Position numbers and translations under genes: made by a program
The notes under the pieces: model-generated
What the model was told of the DNA's origin: nothing
The model's input: only the letters and a program-made list of their open reading frames with translations
The model's database searches: none
In this document: positions 1 through 10,142 of the stretch, one piece after another
Numbering within the stretch: position 1 is the first letter of the stretch
Layout of the letters: every line of letters starts with the position of its first letter
Assembly: GCF_000338295.1 (NCBI RefSeq)
Contig: NZ_ANMO01000232.1
Coordinates: forward strand, 1-64,000
Direction of reading: 5' to 3'
Length of the DNA stretch: 64,000 nt
Source of the DNA: Rhodopirellula europaea 6C
GTDB taxonomy: Bacteria > Planctomycetota > Planctomycetia > Pirellulales > Pirellulaceae

Positions 1-17
1 CTGCACAACCTACCTGC

Positions 18-968
18 TTAGGGGATGGCGACGGCATCAGGTACGGTTTCCAGCGAATGGTAGGCGTGTTGTATCTGAGTTTCTTGAACTCGAACGACAC
101 GTAGACCGGAAGGGTCTTTTCCGAGTGGTCGACCGACTGCGCCTGTGGTGATCATTTCCATCTCACCGGTTCGTCCGTAAGCGTTGCGGTGGTAGTGTCC
201 GGCGAAGATGGCTCGCACCTTGGCTTGTTTCAGCAGGGCCAACAACGGCGTACGTCGTTCCAAGGGGATGTTGAAGTACTGGTCTGGCTCGTCTTCTCGT
301 TCCAAGAACAACGGGTGATGCAGAAACACGAAGATGTGTTTGGCGTCTTTCACTCTCAGGTGTTGGAGTTGCTGCTTCAGCCAGCTCTGCTGTTGTTGCA
401 GTCGCTCGAGAGCACCGCTGGGATCCTTTAGCAAACTTGAATTGAGCACGACGTTGAAAACACCACCGACCCAAAATGAAAAGTAGTCGTCGCCGAAATG
501 TTCGTTGTAGCGAGCAATGGACTCCGCGGTGGGGCGATTTCCGATGTCATGGTTTCCGCACACGCAAACCAGTGGGATCTCGGGATCGATCTTTGAAAAG
601 TCTTGCTGGTACTGGCTGACCTGAGCTTCGTAGCGGGCTTGGTCGGGGGTGGCATTGGTGAGGTCGCCGCAAACGATCACGAACTTTGGTTGTAGACGAT
701 TGATATGTTCGACCGCTTGTTCGACGAGAGCCTTTTCTTGGTCCAGCCCTTCGTTGCCGGTGAACATGCCGTATTGCGGGTCGGCAAGCTGCATGAAAAA
801 GAACGGCTTGTCCCATGTTTGTTCTGTTTGCGGGGCAAACGCTTTGAAAGTCCGCTCGCTGGCCTGTTGAAACCGATTCGAATCGATTTCTGCAGGTTCA
901 TCTGCCGACAGAAACGGCGTTCCAAGCAAACACAAAATGCCCAGCAAGACGTTGGTGGATTGATTCAT
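18..968 (-). CDS. CPPED1-like secreted calcineurin-type metallophosphoesterase
   Basis: The 316-aa protein begins at an ATG followed by a signal peptide (MNQSTNVLLGILCLLG, ending near LSA). An in-frame start 47 codons upstream is unlikely because it would bury the signal peptide. Metal-site motifs appear in the calcineurin-phosphoesterase order: ADPQYG, CGDLTN, CGNHDIGN, FLHHPLF and AGHYHRN. The first motif is D-P-Q instead of D-x-H, and with DDYFSFWVGG and YFNI this matches my memory of the animal phosphatase CPPED1. It is probably a periplasmic phosphatase of unknown substrate. The gene stands alone, with a 540-bp gap upstream. Confidence 0.85.
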   Translation of the reverse strand: MNQSTNVLLGILCLLGTPFLSADEPAEIDSNRFQQASERTFKAFAPQTEQTWDKPFFFMQLADPQYGMFTGNEGLDQEKALVEQAVEHINRLQPKFVIVCGDLTNATPDQARYEAQVSQYQQDFSKIDPEIPLVCVCGNHDIGNRPTAESIARYNEHFGDDYFSFWVGGVFNVVLNSSLLKDPSGALERLQQQQSWLKQQLQHLRVKDAKHIFVFLHHPLFLEREDEPDQYFNIPLERRTPLLALLKQAKVRAIFAGHYHRNAYGRTGEMEMITTGAVGRPLGKDPSGLRVVRVQETQIQHAYHSLETVPDAVAIP

Positions 969-1509
969 CAGACTTCCGATGGTGAAGGGAGTGCAGTTTT
1001 TAAGTGCTGTATTCGTGACGTCTTGCGAACCTCGCCCGTTGGCAACGGGCGAGTCAATTTTGCTGTCGGTTGGCCACTCTTGGCCGACATCCGCAACTTG
1101 GACGGGCAAGAGTGGCCATCCTACATGCGTTGAAACCTCGGTGACGACTCAATCGACAAGCCGCAGTGGGAGGCAAGCAGTATCGTTGCCCCCTACCGAG
1201 TTGAGAAGTCGTCCACTGAACCGTTGTCGGGGCGGAGACGCGTCTGGAGCATCTGAATCGCTCCGGATTGTTTGCCTCGGAAACGGAGCCTTCACATCGT
1301 GCCTCGTGGGGAAGCAGGTAGGAGTCTTCGGCACCGTACCGGTTTGGATCAGTGCCGCCGGCACCCCGGCGCACTCCCGGGTAAAGCCCAAACGGCTCGC
1401 ATGTTGTCGTCCAATCATTTTTGCCTACCTGCTCAAGCATCCCGGATCCGCTCTAATGCGTGTCTGGATCGGTTCGAAATCGTGGCTTGGAAAGCAGGAG
1501 CGTTGACAG
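969..1509. other. Intergenic stretch with two perfect inverted repeats
   Basis: No convincing gene is visible between the phosphoesterase and the helicase. Two hairpins stand out: cgcccgtt/aacgggcg at 1033-1051 (3-nt loop), and an 11-bp stem tggccactctt/aagagtggcca with arms at 1071-1081 and 1108-1118. Neither is followed by a T-run, so they look more like dispersed repeats than terminators. The rest must hold the promoters of the two divergent genes, but I see no clear consensus. Confidence 0.5.
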
Positions 1510-4254
1510 ATGGCGACGGAAACCAAAACGGCTGGCAAACGAAAGACGAAGACGGAGCGTCGCCCGAATGTTTTTCACCAGCGATTGGGGACGTTGACGT
1601 ATCACCAAGCGGTCAATCTGTTGGGAGAGGAAGGCTCGCAGTTGATTCGAGCTGGCGGGCAAAACTTTGAGATCCAATCCGACCGAGACGTTTACCTGGG
1701 TGGGGATTTGTTTCGAGTTCGGGTGGAGGATGCCGAGATCGAAGGTGGCTTTGCGATCGCGACGATCACGCTGAATTCGGACCGCAAGAAACAGCTCCAA
1801 TTGAACTGCGATCAATGCGAGGTTCCTTGCGTACACCTGGGCGCCGCGCTGGATTATTTGCTCGATGCGAAATCGGTCTTGGGGTTGGCGATGCCGCCGG
1901 ATGAATCCGTGCCGCTCGAAAATTTGACCGCCAAAGAACTTCGAGAGCGAGCGATCGCGGAGCGAACCAAGCGTGCAGATGAAGAACGCATGCGAGTTCG
2001 ATCGATGAAGACAGAAACACCCTGGACGGATTATGTTGTCACCAGTGAACGTTCCGGACGCACTTACCGAGTTGCGATGCGTGGATTTGACGATGGCGAA
2101 TCGTATTGCACTTGCCCCGACTTTCGCACGAATCGGCTGGGGACGTGCAAGCACATTTTGCACGTTCAGAAGAAACTCAAAACTCGTTTTTCCGATGCAA
2201 AGCTTCGTCAGCCCTACCAACGCAAACAGATCTCTCTGGCCGTCCATTATGGATCGTTCGACGGCGGCACCCCAAAAGGGTTGATGTTTCATCTGCCGGC
2301 CAAGTTGGACGAATCCGTCGTCGAAATTATCGGCGACGGGGCGACGAAACCGATGCTCGCGGCTGACGAGGTGATGAACCGCTTGAACGCGATCGAAACG
2401 GTTGGGCATGACGTGAAAATCTACCCCGATGCGGAAGCGTTTCTGCAACGCGAATTGATGCAGAAACACATTCGGCATGAATGCGATCAGATTCGGGCAT
2501 CCATCAGTGATCACCCGCTGCGAACGAAGTTGCTGAACGCTGAGTTGTTGCCGTATCAGCTTGATGGGATCGCTTTCGCCGCTGGAGCGGGACGCGCGAT
2601 TCTTGCCGATGACATGGGATTGGGCAAAACGATCCAGGGCATTGGCGTCGCGGAATTGCTCGCCAACCTTTCCGATATTTCTCGCGTGTTGGTCGTCTGC
2701 CCCGCTTCGCTGAAAAGCCAATGGAGAGACGAAATCAATCGGTTCAGCGGCCGTTCTTCGCAGATCATTCTTGGGAAGGGCGACGAACGAATCGAGCAAT
2801 ACCAGGGAGATGCGTTCTTCACGATCTGCAACTACGAACAGGTCCTGCGAGATCTGACCGCGGTCGAAAACGTGCCCTGGGATTTGATCATTCTGGATGA
2901 AGGCCAACGGATCAAGAATTGGGAATCCAAAACGAGCAACGTGATTAGGCAGTTGGAGAGTCCGTTTCGGTTGGTTCTGTCCGGCACGCCACTTGAGAAT
3001 CGTCTGGGGGAGTTGTTCACGGTCACGCGTTTCATCGACGATGATTTGCTGGGGCCCGCGTATCAATTTTTCAACCAGCATCACGTGGTGGATGATCGAG
3101 GCAAAACGCTTGGTTATCGACAACTCGATGTGCTGCGTGAAACGATGCGACCCGTGTTGCTTCGCCGAACGCGTGCGGAGGTTGCCAAGCAACTTCCCGA
3201 TCGCACCGACGAGATCATTCGTTGTGAAGCGACCGCGGAACAGAAGGAAGCTCACGATGCGAACATGAAAATCGTTGCTCAAATTGCTGCGAAGAAATTC
3301 ATGACCGAAATGGATCGGTTGCGAATTCAGAAGTGCTTGCTGATGGCACGGATGGCTTGCGACAGCACTTACTTGCTGGATCAAGAGGCGGATGAATACA
3401 GCAGCAAACTGGATCGATTGGCCGAATTGCTAGAGGGGTTGATTGCTGACCCGACTCGCAAGATCGTGTTGTTCAGCGAATGGCGACGAATGCTCAGCCG
3501 CATCGAGAACCGCCTCGACGAGATCGGATGCGACTACGTTCGGCTGGACGGCCAAGTGCCTCAAAAGAAGCGAGCTGCACTGGTTGCACGATTCCAGAAT
3601 GATCCGGAATGCCGGGTGATCAACATGACCAACGCTGGTTCCACGGGGCTGAACCTGCAGGCCGCCAACACGGTGATCAACGTGGACTTGCCATGGAATC
3701 CTGCGGTCTTGGAACAACGCATTGCTCGCGCCTATCGGATGGGGCAGGAAAACCCGGTTCACGTTTACAAGTTGGTCACGACCAGTGAGCCAACACCGAC
3801 AATCGAAGAAGGTTTGCTCACAACACTGGCGTCCAAGCAAGATCTCGCGGATGCGTCGCTCAACTTTGACAGTGACGCGTCCGAAGTCTCCATGCAAAGC
3901 GGGATGGAGGATCTCAAACGGCGGTTGGAAGTCATTTTGCCTCAGCCGATCGCGGCACCGGTCGACGAAAGTCAGCAGCGACGAGTCGAGGCCGAAGCGG
4001 AGAAGCTCGCAGCCGAGCGAACCGAAAAGGTTTCTGCTGCGAGCGGGCAGTTGGTGACCGCCGCGCTTTCATTGGCAGGCGAGTTGATGGGAAATGGTTC
4101 GTCACCGTCCAGCGAAACCGTCGACAAGTTGACCGAGCGATTGACACAGTGCGTGGATCGTGACGAATCCGGCCGGCCTCAGTTGCGGATCAGCTTGGAG
4201 AACGACGAGTCATTGCGTTCCTTGGCGACAACACTCGCCAAACTGCTCGGGTGA
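1510..4254 (+). CDS. SNF2-family DNA/RNA helicase with SWIM zinc finger
   Basis: This 914-aa protein is a SWI2/SNF2-type superfamily 2 ATPase, presumably a cytoplasmic DNA translocase. A SWIM zinc finger lies near residues 200-215 (C200, C202, C213, H215). The ATPase core follows: Walker A DDMGLGKT with K373, a DEGQ Walker B at 463-466, LSGTPLEN (motif III), and in the second lobe LDGQVP, GSTGLNLQAA and RAYRMGQ (motifs V-VI). The basic N-terminus (KRKTKTERR) may bind nucleic acid. Bacterial SWIM-SNF2 proteins are common but rarely studied, and nothing nearby suggests a defence island. It ends about 230 bp before a convergent gene. Confidence 0.92.
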   Translation: MATETKTAGKRKTKTERRPNVFHQRLGTLTYHQAVNLLGEEGSQLIRAGGQNFEIQSDRDVYLGGDLFRVRVEDAEIEGGFAIATITLNSDRKKQLQLNCDQCEVPCVHLGAALDYLLDAKSVLGLAMPPDESVPLENLTAKELRERAIAERTKRADEERMRVRSMKTETPWTDYVVTSERSGRTYRVAMRGFDDGESYCTCPDFRTNRLGTCKHILHVQKKLKTRFSDAKLRQPYQRKQISLAVHYGSFDGGTPKGLMFHLPAKLDESVVEIIGDGATKPMLAADEVMNRLNAIETVGHDVKIYPDAEAFLQRELMQKHIRHECDQIRASISDHPLRTKLLNAELLPYQLDGIAFAAGAGRAILADDMGLGKTIQGIGVAELLANLSDISRVLVVCPASLKSQWRDEINRFSGRSSQIILGKGDERIEQYQGDAFFTICNYEQVLRDLTAVENVPWDLIILDEGQRIKNWESKTSNVIRQLESPFRLVLSGTPLENRLGELFTVTRFIDDDLLGPAYQFFNQHHVVDDRGKTLGYRQLDVLRETMRPVLLRRTRAEVAKQLPDRTDEIIRCEATAEQKEAHDANMKIVAQIAAKKFMTEMDRLRIQKCLLMARMACDSTYLLDQEADEYSSKLDRLAELLEGLIADPTRKIVLFSEWRRMLSRIENRLDEIGCDYVRLDGQVPQKKRAALVARFQNDPECRVINMTNAGSTGLNLQAANTVINVDLPWNPAVLEQRIARAYRMGQENPVHVYKLVTTSEPTPTIEEGLLTTLASKQDLADASLNFDSDASEVSMQSGMEDLKRRLEVILPQPIAAPVDESQQRRVEAEAEKLAAERTEKVSAASGQLVTAALSLAGELMGNGSSPSSETVDKLTERLTQCVDRDESGRPQLRISLENDESLRSLATTLAKLLG

Positions 4255-4486
4255 GCCCGGGACGAGATGGACGCTCGATCCGTCGGGACGCCCAGTTGGT
4301 TTGGGGGCGATGATTTTGGGAATCCGAAGCGTCAGCGAGGCCCGCGCGGCATACCCAACGCCGGCCCTATCCGGGGCGAAGATCGTCGCCGAACGTTCCG
4401 CCGATTCGTGCCCCCGTACGATGGCCTTCCAAGGCGTCGACATGAAAACCCATCACACTTCGGTTTCCAAAAGCGAACGCTTGGAA

Positions 4487-6019
4487 CTACTTCCCGAGAA
4501 TCGCGTCGCGGAGGGTTGGTCGCCACTTGTCTTTCTGGGGATCGTAGATTCCGAACCCTGAGTAGAACTCCCAGTACGCGATTCCGATTCGTCGCTCGAT
4601 GGCTTCGTCGGCGACAAATCGAGTCCAGTGGTTTCGCGAATCGATGTCGGCTTCTTGGTAGGCACCGAACTCGCCGAGATAGATTGGGATTTTGTTTTCA
4701 ACGCTCCATCGCAAGGCTCGATCGAGGTCGTTGCGAACTGCCCTTTGTTGTTCGGGCGTTCCGGTCCAGGTCATGCCTTTCCATTGCTTGGATTCATCAC
4801 CCAACCATCCGGCGCCTTGATGAGTGAATTGAAACGGCGAGTAGTAGTGGAAGGTCGCAACCAAGTTGGAACGATTTTGGGGAAGCTTTAGAAATTGCAA
4901 CGCATCAATGGAATTGAAATTCGCAGGTCCAACCACGATCGTTCGCTCAGGATGCTTTTCGCGAATGATTGGAAGAGCGTCTGCCAGTAAGCGATTCCAT
5001 TTTCCTGCGTCCAAGTTGTCGTGAGGTTCGTTGAGAACTTCGAATACCAACTCCGACGGAGCACCCCCGAATTCATCCGCGATTTGTCGCCACAATGCCA
5101 GGAAACGATCGAAGTGTTGTTTAGGATTGGCGTACAAACCTTCGTAGTGATGAATGTTGATCATCACTTTCAGATCCCGGCGAAGTGCTTCGTCGACGAC
5201 CCAGCGAACGCGTTGCATGAAAGTCGGATCGATCGTGTAGGGAGGCTTCGTTTGAGCGTGCGTTGACCAGCGGACTGGCACACGAATGGAGTCGAAGCCG
5301 GCTTGCTGGATCAAGTCCAAGTGTTTGGCTTCCAAGAGTGGTCCCCAATCGCCTTCGCGAGGAGCTTCCAAGGTGTTGCCGATGTTGACGCCGCGTCCGA
5401 AGAATGGGGTTTGCTTTTGAAAGAAGGCGGTTGTCTTCAGTCGTTCGAGCAACTGAGTTTCGCTCACGGCACGAATTTTTCGGATCACAAGCGAGCTTGC
5501 CTCCGACGGTTTCTCGAGCATCACAGTGATCGAGCGAATCTTGCTCGTGTCGAAGGGGATGTCGGTTTGTCCGTGCCAACTACCGAAGGCGACCCGGATC
5601 ACACCCGATGCGTTTGCTGGCACGGTCGCCGCCGCAGCACTGCTTCCGTCACGTCCTCGCGATCCTGGATTGCGAGTCGACAGAATAACCTTGAGCGGTT
5701 TGTCGCCAGGGTTGAACACGTCGGCTTCCAACGTATCAAAGGCGTCCAGACGAAGCGGCGTGCCCATGAATTCGAATTGAACATGCGGGTACCCGTCGCT
5801 TGGTGGAGCAGTGAACTTCAGTTCGCCGCTGGACGGATGTTGGATCCGAACGCCTTGGGGTGTGATCTTGTTGCTCGAGGAAACGTTTGGTCCGAACAAG
5901 ACCTGTTCGCTATCGGAAGACTGGGCCGACGCGGTGGAACAGTTCACGCTCAACACACACGTCGCAGCGAGAATGAGAACGGGAGACCAAGCTGGCAAAC
6001 GGAAGTCGCGATCGAACAT
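4487..6019 (-). CDS. Secreted glycoside hydrolase family 5 (endoglucanase-like)
   Basis: The 510-aa protein starts with a signal peptide (hydrophobic stretch VLILAATCVLSVNC). An N-terminal beta-rich module of about 150 residues, carbohydrate-binding-like, precedes a GH5 barrel that opens with GRGVNIGNTLEAP. The acid/base Glu is E331 in EVLNEPHD and the nucleophile Glu is E450 in YLGEFGAYQ. SIRVPVRWS and INIHHYEG are further GH5 landmarks. It probably hydrolyses a beta-glucan or mannan outside the cytoplasm; the substrate cannot be read from the sequence. It is a single gene, convergent with the helicase. The DNA between them carries a GAAGCGTCAGCGAGG-type motif at 4328-4342. Confidence 0.9.
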   Translation of the reverse strand: MFDRDFRLPAWSPVLILAATCVLSVNCSTASAQSSDSEQVLFGPNVSSSNKITPQGVRIQHPSSGELKFTAPPSDGYPHVQFEFMGTPLRLDAFDTLEADVFNPGDKPLKVILSTRNPGSRGRDGSSAAAATVPANASGVIRVAFGSWHGQTDIPFDTSKIRSITVMLEKPSEASSLVIRKIRAVSETQLLERLKTTAFFQKQTPFFGRGVNIGNTLEAPREGDWGPLLEAKHLDLIQQAGFDSIRVPVRWSTHAQTKPPYTIDPTFMQRVRWVVDEALRRDLKVMINIHHYEGLYANPKQHFDRFLALWRQIADEFGGAPSELVFEVLNEPHDNLDAGKWNRLLADALPIIREKHPERTIVVGPANFNSIDALQFLKLPQNRSNLVATFHYYSPFQFTHQGAGWLGDESKQWKGMTWTGTPEQQRAVRNDLDRALRWSVENKIPIYLGEFGAYQEADIDSRNHWTRFVADEAIERRIGIAYWEFYSGFGIYDPQKDKWRPTLRDAILGK

Positions 6020-6253
6020 TTCAGACTTGAGGGCAATCGTGGGGGCAAGTGTTGAGATTCAGCAACCTCTGCCGGCAATCATATCCCATCCGATAGCAAA
6101 ACGAAGATGCACCAAACGCAGCCCAAATGCCGCGTCGTGTTCAGCTACAATGGCTGAGTTCGTCGAAGGACGACTCCCGCCCCACCTGATCCGCCCACTG
6201 ATCGTCCCCACCATCGGTCATCGGCTCTCGATCCAGCCCCTGGAACCGCAGCC

Positions 6254-7630
6254 ATGTTGAATTTGACTTCGCGTGCCAAGACGCATACTTGCAACGGGAC
6301 CACCCGGCGCGATTTTCTGCAGGTTGGAACCCTCGGAATGCTTGGTTTTGGCTTGCCACAATTGCTGGCCGCGGAAGCAGCCGGTGCGGCTGGGAAGAAC
6401 ACCGATCGAAAATCGTGCATCATGATTTTCAATTTGGGTGCTCCCAGTCAAATGGACACGTTTGACCCGAAACCGAATGCACCGGCGGAGGTTCGCGGCC
6501 CATTCCAAACCATTGCGACTCGCGGCGATTTCGAGTTGACCGAGATCCTGCCCAAGCATGCGGAAATCGCGGACAAGTTTTCGATCGTTCGATCGTGCTA
6601 TCACACGGCCGCCGCCGTTCACGATGCCGGATGGCAGATGCTGCAGACCGGTCGTAAATTCACTGGTGGAGTGAACTACCCGCATGCCGGTGCCGTCGTC
6701 GAATATTTGCACGGACGCCGCACGGACTTGCCCGCTCATGTGGTGTTGCCGCAAACGATGGGACGTGGCGGTGGGAATTTGCCCAATGGACAAGCCGGTG
6801 GTTTTCTTGGCAAAGCCTATGACCCATTTGCGTTGATGGCCGACCCGAGCAAGCCAAACTTCAAGGTTCCCGATTTGTTGCCACCAGCATCGCTTCCAGA
6901 CGTGCGAATCGATCGACGAAGACGAATGCGTGATTCCATCGAAAGCCACATGGCTCGGTTCGAAGCGACCGAATCGGCGAAGCTGTTTGATGCCAACTTC
7001 GAGGCCGCTTATCGGATGATGAACAGCCCCGAGGCGCGGATGGCGTTTGACCTTTCCAAAGAACCGACCTCCGTTCGCGAACGCTATGGGATGAATCGCT
7101 TCGGCCAGTGTTGTTTGCTGGCCCGTCGGCTGATCGAAGCCGGGGTGCGGTTCGTCACCATCAACACGTTTTTGACGGTCTTCAATGAAGTCACTTGGGA
7201 CATCCACGGCAGCAAACCGTTCACGACCATCGAAGGCATGAAGAACATCGTGGCTCCCATGTACGACCAAGCGTACTCGGCATTGATCACGGATTTGCAT
7301 GATCGCGGTTTGCTCGATGACACGATGGTTTGTGGACTGGCTGAATTCGGTCGCACACCCAAAGTCAATCCGGCGGGAGGACGAGATCACTGGCCGCAGT
7401 GTTTCTCGTGCACGTTCGCTGGTGGTGGCGTGGTCGGAGGAAGAGCCGTCGGGAAATCGGACCCGGTCGGAGGCGTTCCCGCGGATCGCCCGACCAACCC
7501 CGGCGAGATCATTGCAACGATTTTCAAGGCAATGGATTTGGATCTGCACGCGGAATTGCCTGGTCCCGGCGGACGCCCGTTTCCGTTGGTCGACTTCGGT
7601 GTTCGCGAAATCAAGGAGCTGTTCGCGTGA
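6254..7630 (+). CDS. DUF1501 protein with Tat-type signal
   Basis: The 458-aa protein has a twin-arginine leader (TTRRDFLQVGTLGMLGFG, RR at 18-19) and then a DUF1501 alkaline-phosphatase/sulfatase-like fold (IFNLGAPSQMDTFDPKP, AEFGRTPKVN, GGRDHWPQ). DUF1501 proteins are greatly expanded in Planctomycetes and are usually encoded beside DUF1549/DUF1553 proteins, as here. The stop overlaps the next start by 3 bp (GTGA), indicating translational coupling. The function is not established. It is probably exported folded by Tat. Confidence 0.93.
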   Translation: MLNLTSRAKTHTCNGTTRRDFLQVGTLGMLGFGLPQLLAAEAAGAAGKNTDRKSCIMIFNLGAPSQMDTFDPKPNAPAEVRGPFQTIATRGDFELTEILPKHAEIADKFSIVRSCYHTAAAVHDAGWQMLQTGRKFTGGVNYPHAGAVVEYLHGRRTDLPAHVVLPQTMGRGGGNLPNGQAGGFLGKAYDPFALMADPSKPNFKVPDLLPPASLPDVRIDRRRRMRDSIESHMARFEATESAKLFDANFEAAYRMMNSPEARMAFDLSKEPTSVRERYGMNRFGQCCLLARRLIEAGVRFVTINTFLTVFNEVTWDIHGSKPFTTIEGMKNIVAPMYDQAYSALITDLHDRGLLDDTMVCGLAEFGRTPKVNPAGGRDHWPQCFSCTFAGGGVVGGRAVGKSDPVGGVPADRPTNPGEIIATIFKAMDLDLHAELPGPGGRPFPLVDFGVREIKELFA

Positions 7631-10131
7631 GAAGTTCATTCATCCAAACAGGCTTTTGCATGTTGGTGATGTTTGCCGCGTCTCTCGGCACAAAGCCAAT
7701 CGCGAATGCGGACTCGCCTGAGTCAGTCGTGTTGTTGCCGCAGCAAGTTGAGTTGTCACATGCTGGCGACCTGCAGCGTCTATCGGTTGCAACGTGGCAA
7801 GACGGAATCGCTGGATCGACGATCGATGATGTGACGATCGAGACGTCTGACCCGAGCATCGTCAAAGTGGTGGGGCAAACCCTGCACGCGGTTTCTGATG
7901 GCGTCGCGACAGTGACGGCCACCACGACCGACGGGCGGACCACCGCGACGGAAGTGACGGTCGGCGGTACGAAGGAGCCTCACCAGTGGAGCTTTCGAAA
8001 CGATGTGCAAAGCGTGCTGGCAAAACAGGGCTGCAACATGGGTGCGTGCCATGGGGCTTTGGCCGGCAAGGGCGGATTTGTGCTGTCGTTGCGTGGGTAC
8101 GACAGCAACGCAGATTTTCATTCCATCACTCGGCAAGCACGCGGGCGCCGAATCGAAATGGCCGATCCTGGACGCAGTCTGTTGCTCGCGAAACCAACGG
8201 GAGCTTTGCCACACAAAGGCGGCCTGCGTCTGGACACAAATTCGCGAGACTATGAGATTTTGGCCCAGTGGATCGCCAACGGTGCCGCGGTTCCTTCCAA
8301 AGACGACGCGTTGATCGAGAAGATCACGGTGACGCCGGAGAACGCCAAGCTGCATCCCGGTGATTATTCCCAAGTACTCGTGACCGCTCACTACGACGAT
8401 GGCACCTCGCGGGACGTGACTCATTGGTCGCATTTCACCGCCACCGATGAAGCGGTCGCGGGGGTGGATGAAACCGGGCGAGTTCAGATCAATGGAAGTG
8501 GCGAAGCAGCGGTGTTGGTTTGGTATGCCAGCAAGGTCGCTCTTGCAAGAATGACGGTGCCCAATCCGAATCACGTTGCGGCGGAGGTTTACGCGTCAGC
8601 ACCTCGTCGCAATTTTATCGACGACCTGAATCTGCAGCAGCTTCAAACACTTCAGTTGCCACCGTCTGCTCCATGCGATGATGAAACGTTTCTTCGTCGC
8701 GCGACGTTGGACACCATCGGGCGGCTACCGACCAAGTCTGAACGCGAGGAGTATTTCTCCGCACCGAAACATCAGCGTCGTGATGCGTTGATCGACCAAT
8801 TGCTGGCGGCGGAATCGTTCACGGATTATTGGTCTTACAAGTGGTCCGATGTGTTGGTCATCAACGGGAACAAACTTCGTCCGGTCGCGGTCAAGTCCTA
8901 CTACGATTGGCTGCACGACAGCGTCCGCACGAACAAGCCATGGGACGTTCTGGTTCGCGAGATTCTGACATCCACTGGCAGCAGTGCGACCAACGGTGCC
9001 ACCAACTTTTTCGCGGTCAACCAAACGCCGGAAGAAATGACCGAAAGTGCGTGTCAATCGTTCTTGGGATTGTCGATCGGATGTGCGAAGTGCCACAACC
9101 ATCCGCTTGAGAAATGGACAAACGACCAGTACTACGCCATGGCGAACCTGTTTTCACGAGTCCGGGCAAAAGGCTGGGGCGGTGATTCGCGAAACGGTGA
9201 TGGTGTGCGGCAACTGTATGTTTCGACGTCTGGCGAGTTGGTGCAACCCAATCTCGGAAAAGCACAGCCGCCCGCTCCGCTCGATTCCGAACCGATGGCG
9301 TTTGACGATCCCCGAGATCGCCGGGAAGTCTTGGCTGAATGGTTGACCGACCCAGCCAATCCGTACTTTGCACGCTCGATCACCAATCGCATTTGGGCAA
9401 ACTTCTTTGGTCGAGGGTTGGTTGAACAGGTCGATGATCTTCGGCTGAGCAATCCCGCCAGCAACGAGGACCTGCTCAACGCGGCAGCCCAGCACCTGAG
9501 CGATTCCGGTTTCGATCTCAAGACGTTGATGCGAACGATCTTGCAAAGTGAGACCTATCAGCGGAGCAGTTTGACGGTCGAGGGAAACCGCGAAGATCCG
9601 AAGTATCTGAGTCACTACGCACCTCGACGTTTGATGGCGGAAGTATTGCTCGATTCGATGGATCAGGTTTTGGGGACATCAACGTCGTTCACCGAGATTG
9701 CTTTTGCGGGAGCCGACAAGCAGAAGACGGATTTCTACAGCGCCGGCACACGAGCGATTGAACTCTACGATTCCGCTGTCGATTCATATTTCCTGAAAAC
9801 CTTTGGCCGCAATCCTCGCGAAATTGTTTGTGAGTGCGAGCGTGATGCCGAGCCGTCGATGGTTCAGGTCCTTCACTTGTCCAATGGTGAAACGTTGAAC
9901 CCAAAGTTGAACGATACGGCGAGTTTGCCCAGTCTTGCGGCAGCCGAAAAGTGGGATCGTGACGAGTACCTCGACGTCTTGTTTCAAAGGGCGTTGTCTC
10001 GAGTCCCGACGGCGGCGGAGCGTCAATCACTTGTTTCGGTGATGGACGAATACGGAGAGGACCAAACCACCGCGATGCGAGACGTCGCTTGGAGCGTTTT
10101 GACCAGCGTCGAGTTCACCTACAACCATTGA
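7627..10131 (+). CDS. Planctomycete DUF1549/DUF1553 protein with Ig-like and cytochrome-like domains
   Basis: I chose the GTG at 7627. It overlaps the preceding stop and gives a basic n-region plus signal peptide (RSSFIQTGFCMLVMF ending near IANA), for 834 aa. After the leader come a Big_2-like Ig domain, a cytochrome-like module with C136-x4-C141-H142 (GCNMGACHGALAGKGG), a second Ig-like stretch, then DUF1549 (FLRRATLDTIGRLP) and DUF1553 (FARSITNRIWANFFGRG). The haem-type motif has four residues between the cysteines instead of two. The protein is likely periplasmic or extracellular and acts with its two operon neighbours; the reaction is unknown. An ATG at 7660 is an alternative start. Confidence 0.9.
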   Translation: MRSSFIQTGFCMLVMFAASLGTKPIANADSPESVVLLPQQVELSHAGDLQRLSVATWQDGIAGSTIDDVTIETSDPSIVKVVGQTLHAVSDGVATVTATTTDGRTTATEVTVGGTKEPHQWSFRNDVQSVLAKQGCNMGACHGALAGKGGFVLSLRGYDSNADFHSITRQARGRRIEMADPGRSLLLAKPTGALPHKGGLRLDTNSRDYEILAQWIANGAAVPSKDDALIEKITVTPENAKLHPGDYSQVLVTAHYDDGTSRDVTHWSHFTATDEAVAGVDETGRVQINGSGEAAVLVWYASKVALARMTVPNPNHVAAEVYASAPRRNFIDDLNLQQLQTLQLPPSAPCDDETFLRRATLDTIGRLPTKSEREEYFSAPKHQRRDALIDQLLAAESFTDYWSYKWSDVLVINGNKLRPVAVKSYYDWLHDSVRTNKPWDVLVREILTSTGSSATNGATNFFAVNQTPEEMTESACQSFLGLSIGCAKCHNHPLEKWTNDQYYAMANLFSRVRAKGWGGDSRNGDGVRQLYVSTSGELVQPNLGKAQPPAPLDSEPMAFDDPRDRREVLAEWLTDPANPYFARSITNRIWANFFGRGLVEQVDDLRLSNPASNEDLLNAAAQHLSDSGFDLKTLMRTILQSETYQRSSLTVEGNREDPKYLSHYAPRRLMAEVLLDSMDQVLGTSTSFTEIAFAGADKQKTDFYSAGTRAIELYDSAVDSYFLKTFGRNPREIVCECERDAEPSMVQVLHLSNGETLNPKLNDTASLPSLAAAEKWDRDEYLDVLFQRALSRVPTAAERQSLVSVMDEYGEDQTTAMRDVAWSVLTSVEFTYNH

Positions 10132-10142
10132 AGCGATCCCCG

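Noticed and set aside
1453-3384. 643-codon open frame antisense to the SNF2 helicase
   Set aside because: It has no recognisable domain and lies opposite a helicase with all motifs intact. Long reverse frames result from the codon bias here.
4255-4486. Small gene between the helicase and GH5 genes
   Set aside because: Open frames exist in several phases but none has a start signal or protein-like composition; a GAAGCGTCAGCGAGG-type motif suggests a dispersed repeat.
6218-7639. 473-codon open frame antisense to the DUF1501 gene
   Set aside because: No protein features; mirrors a confidently assigned gene.
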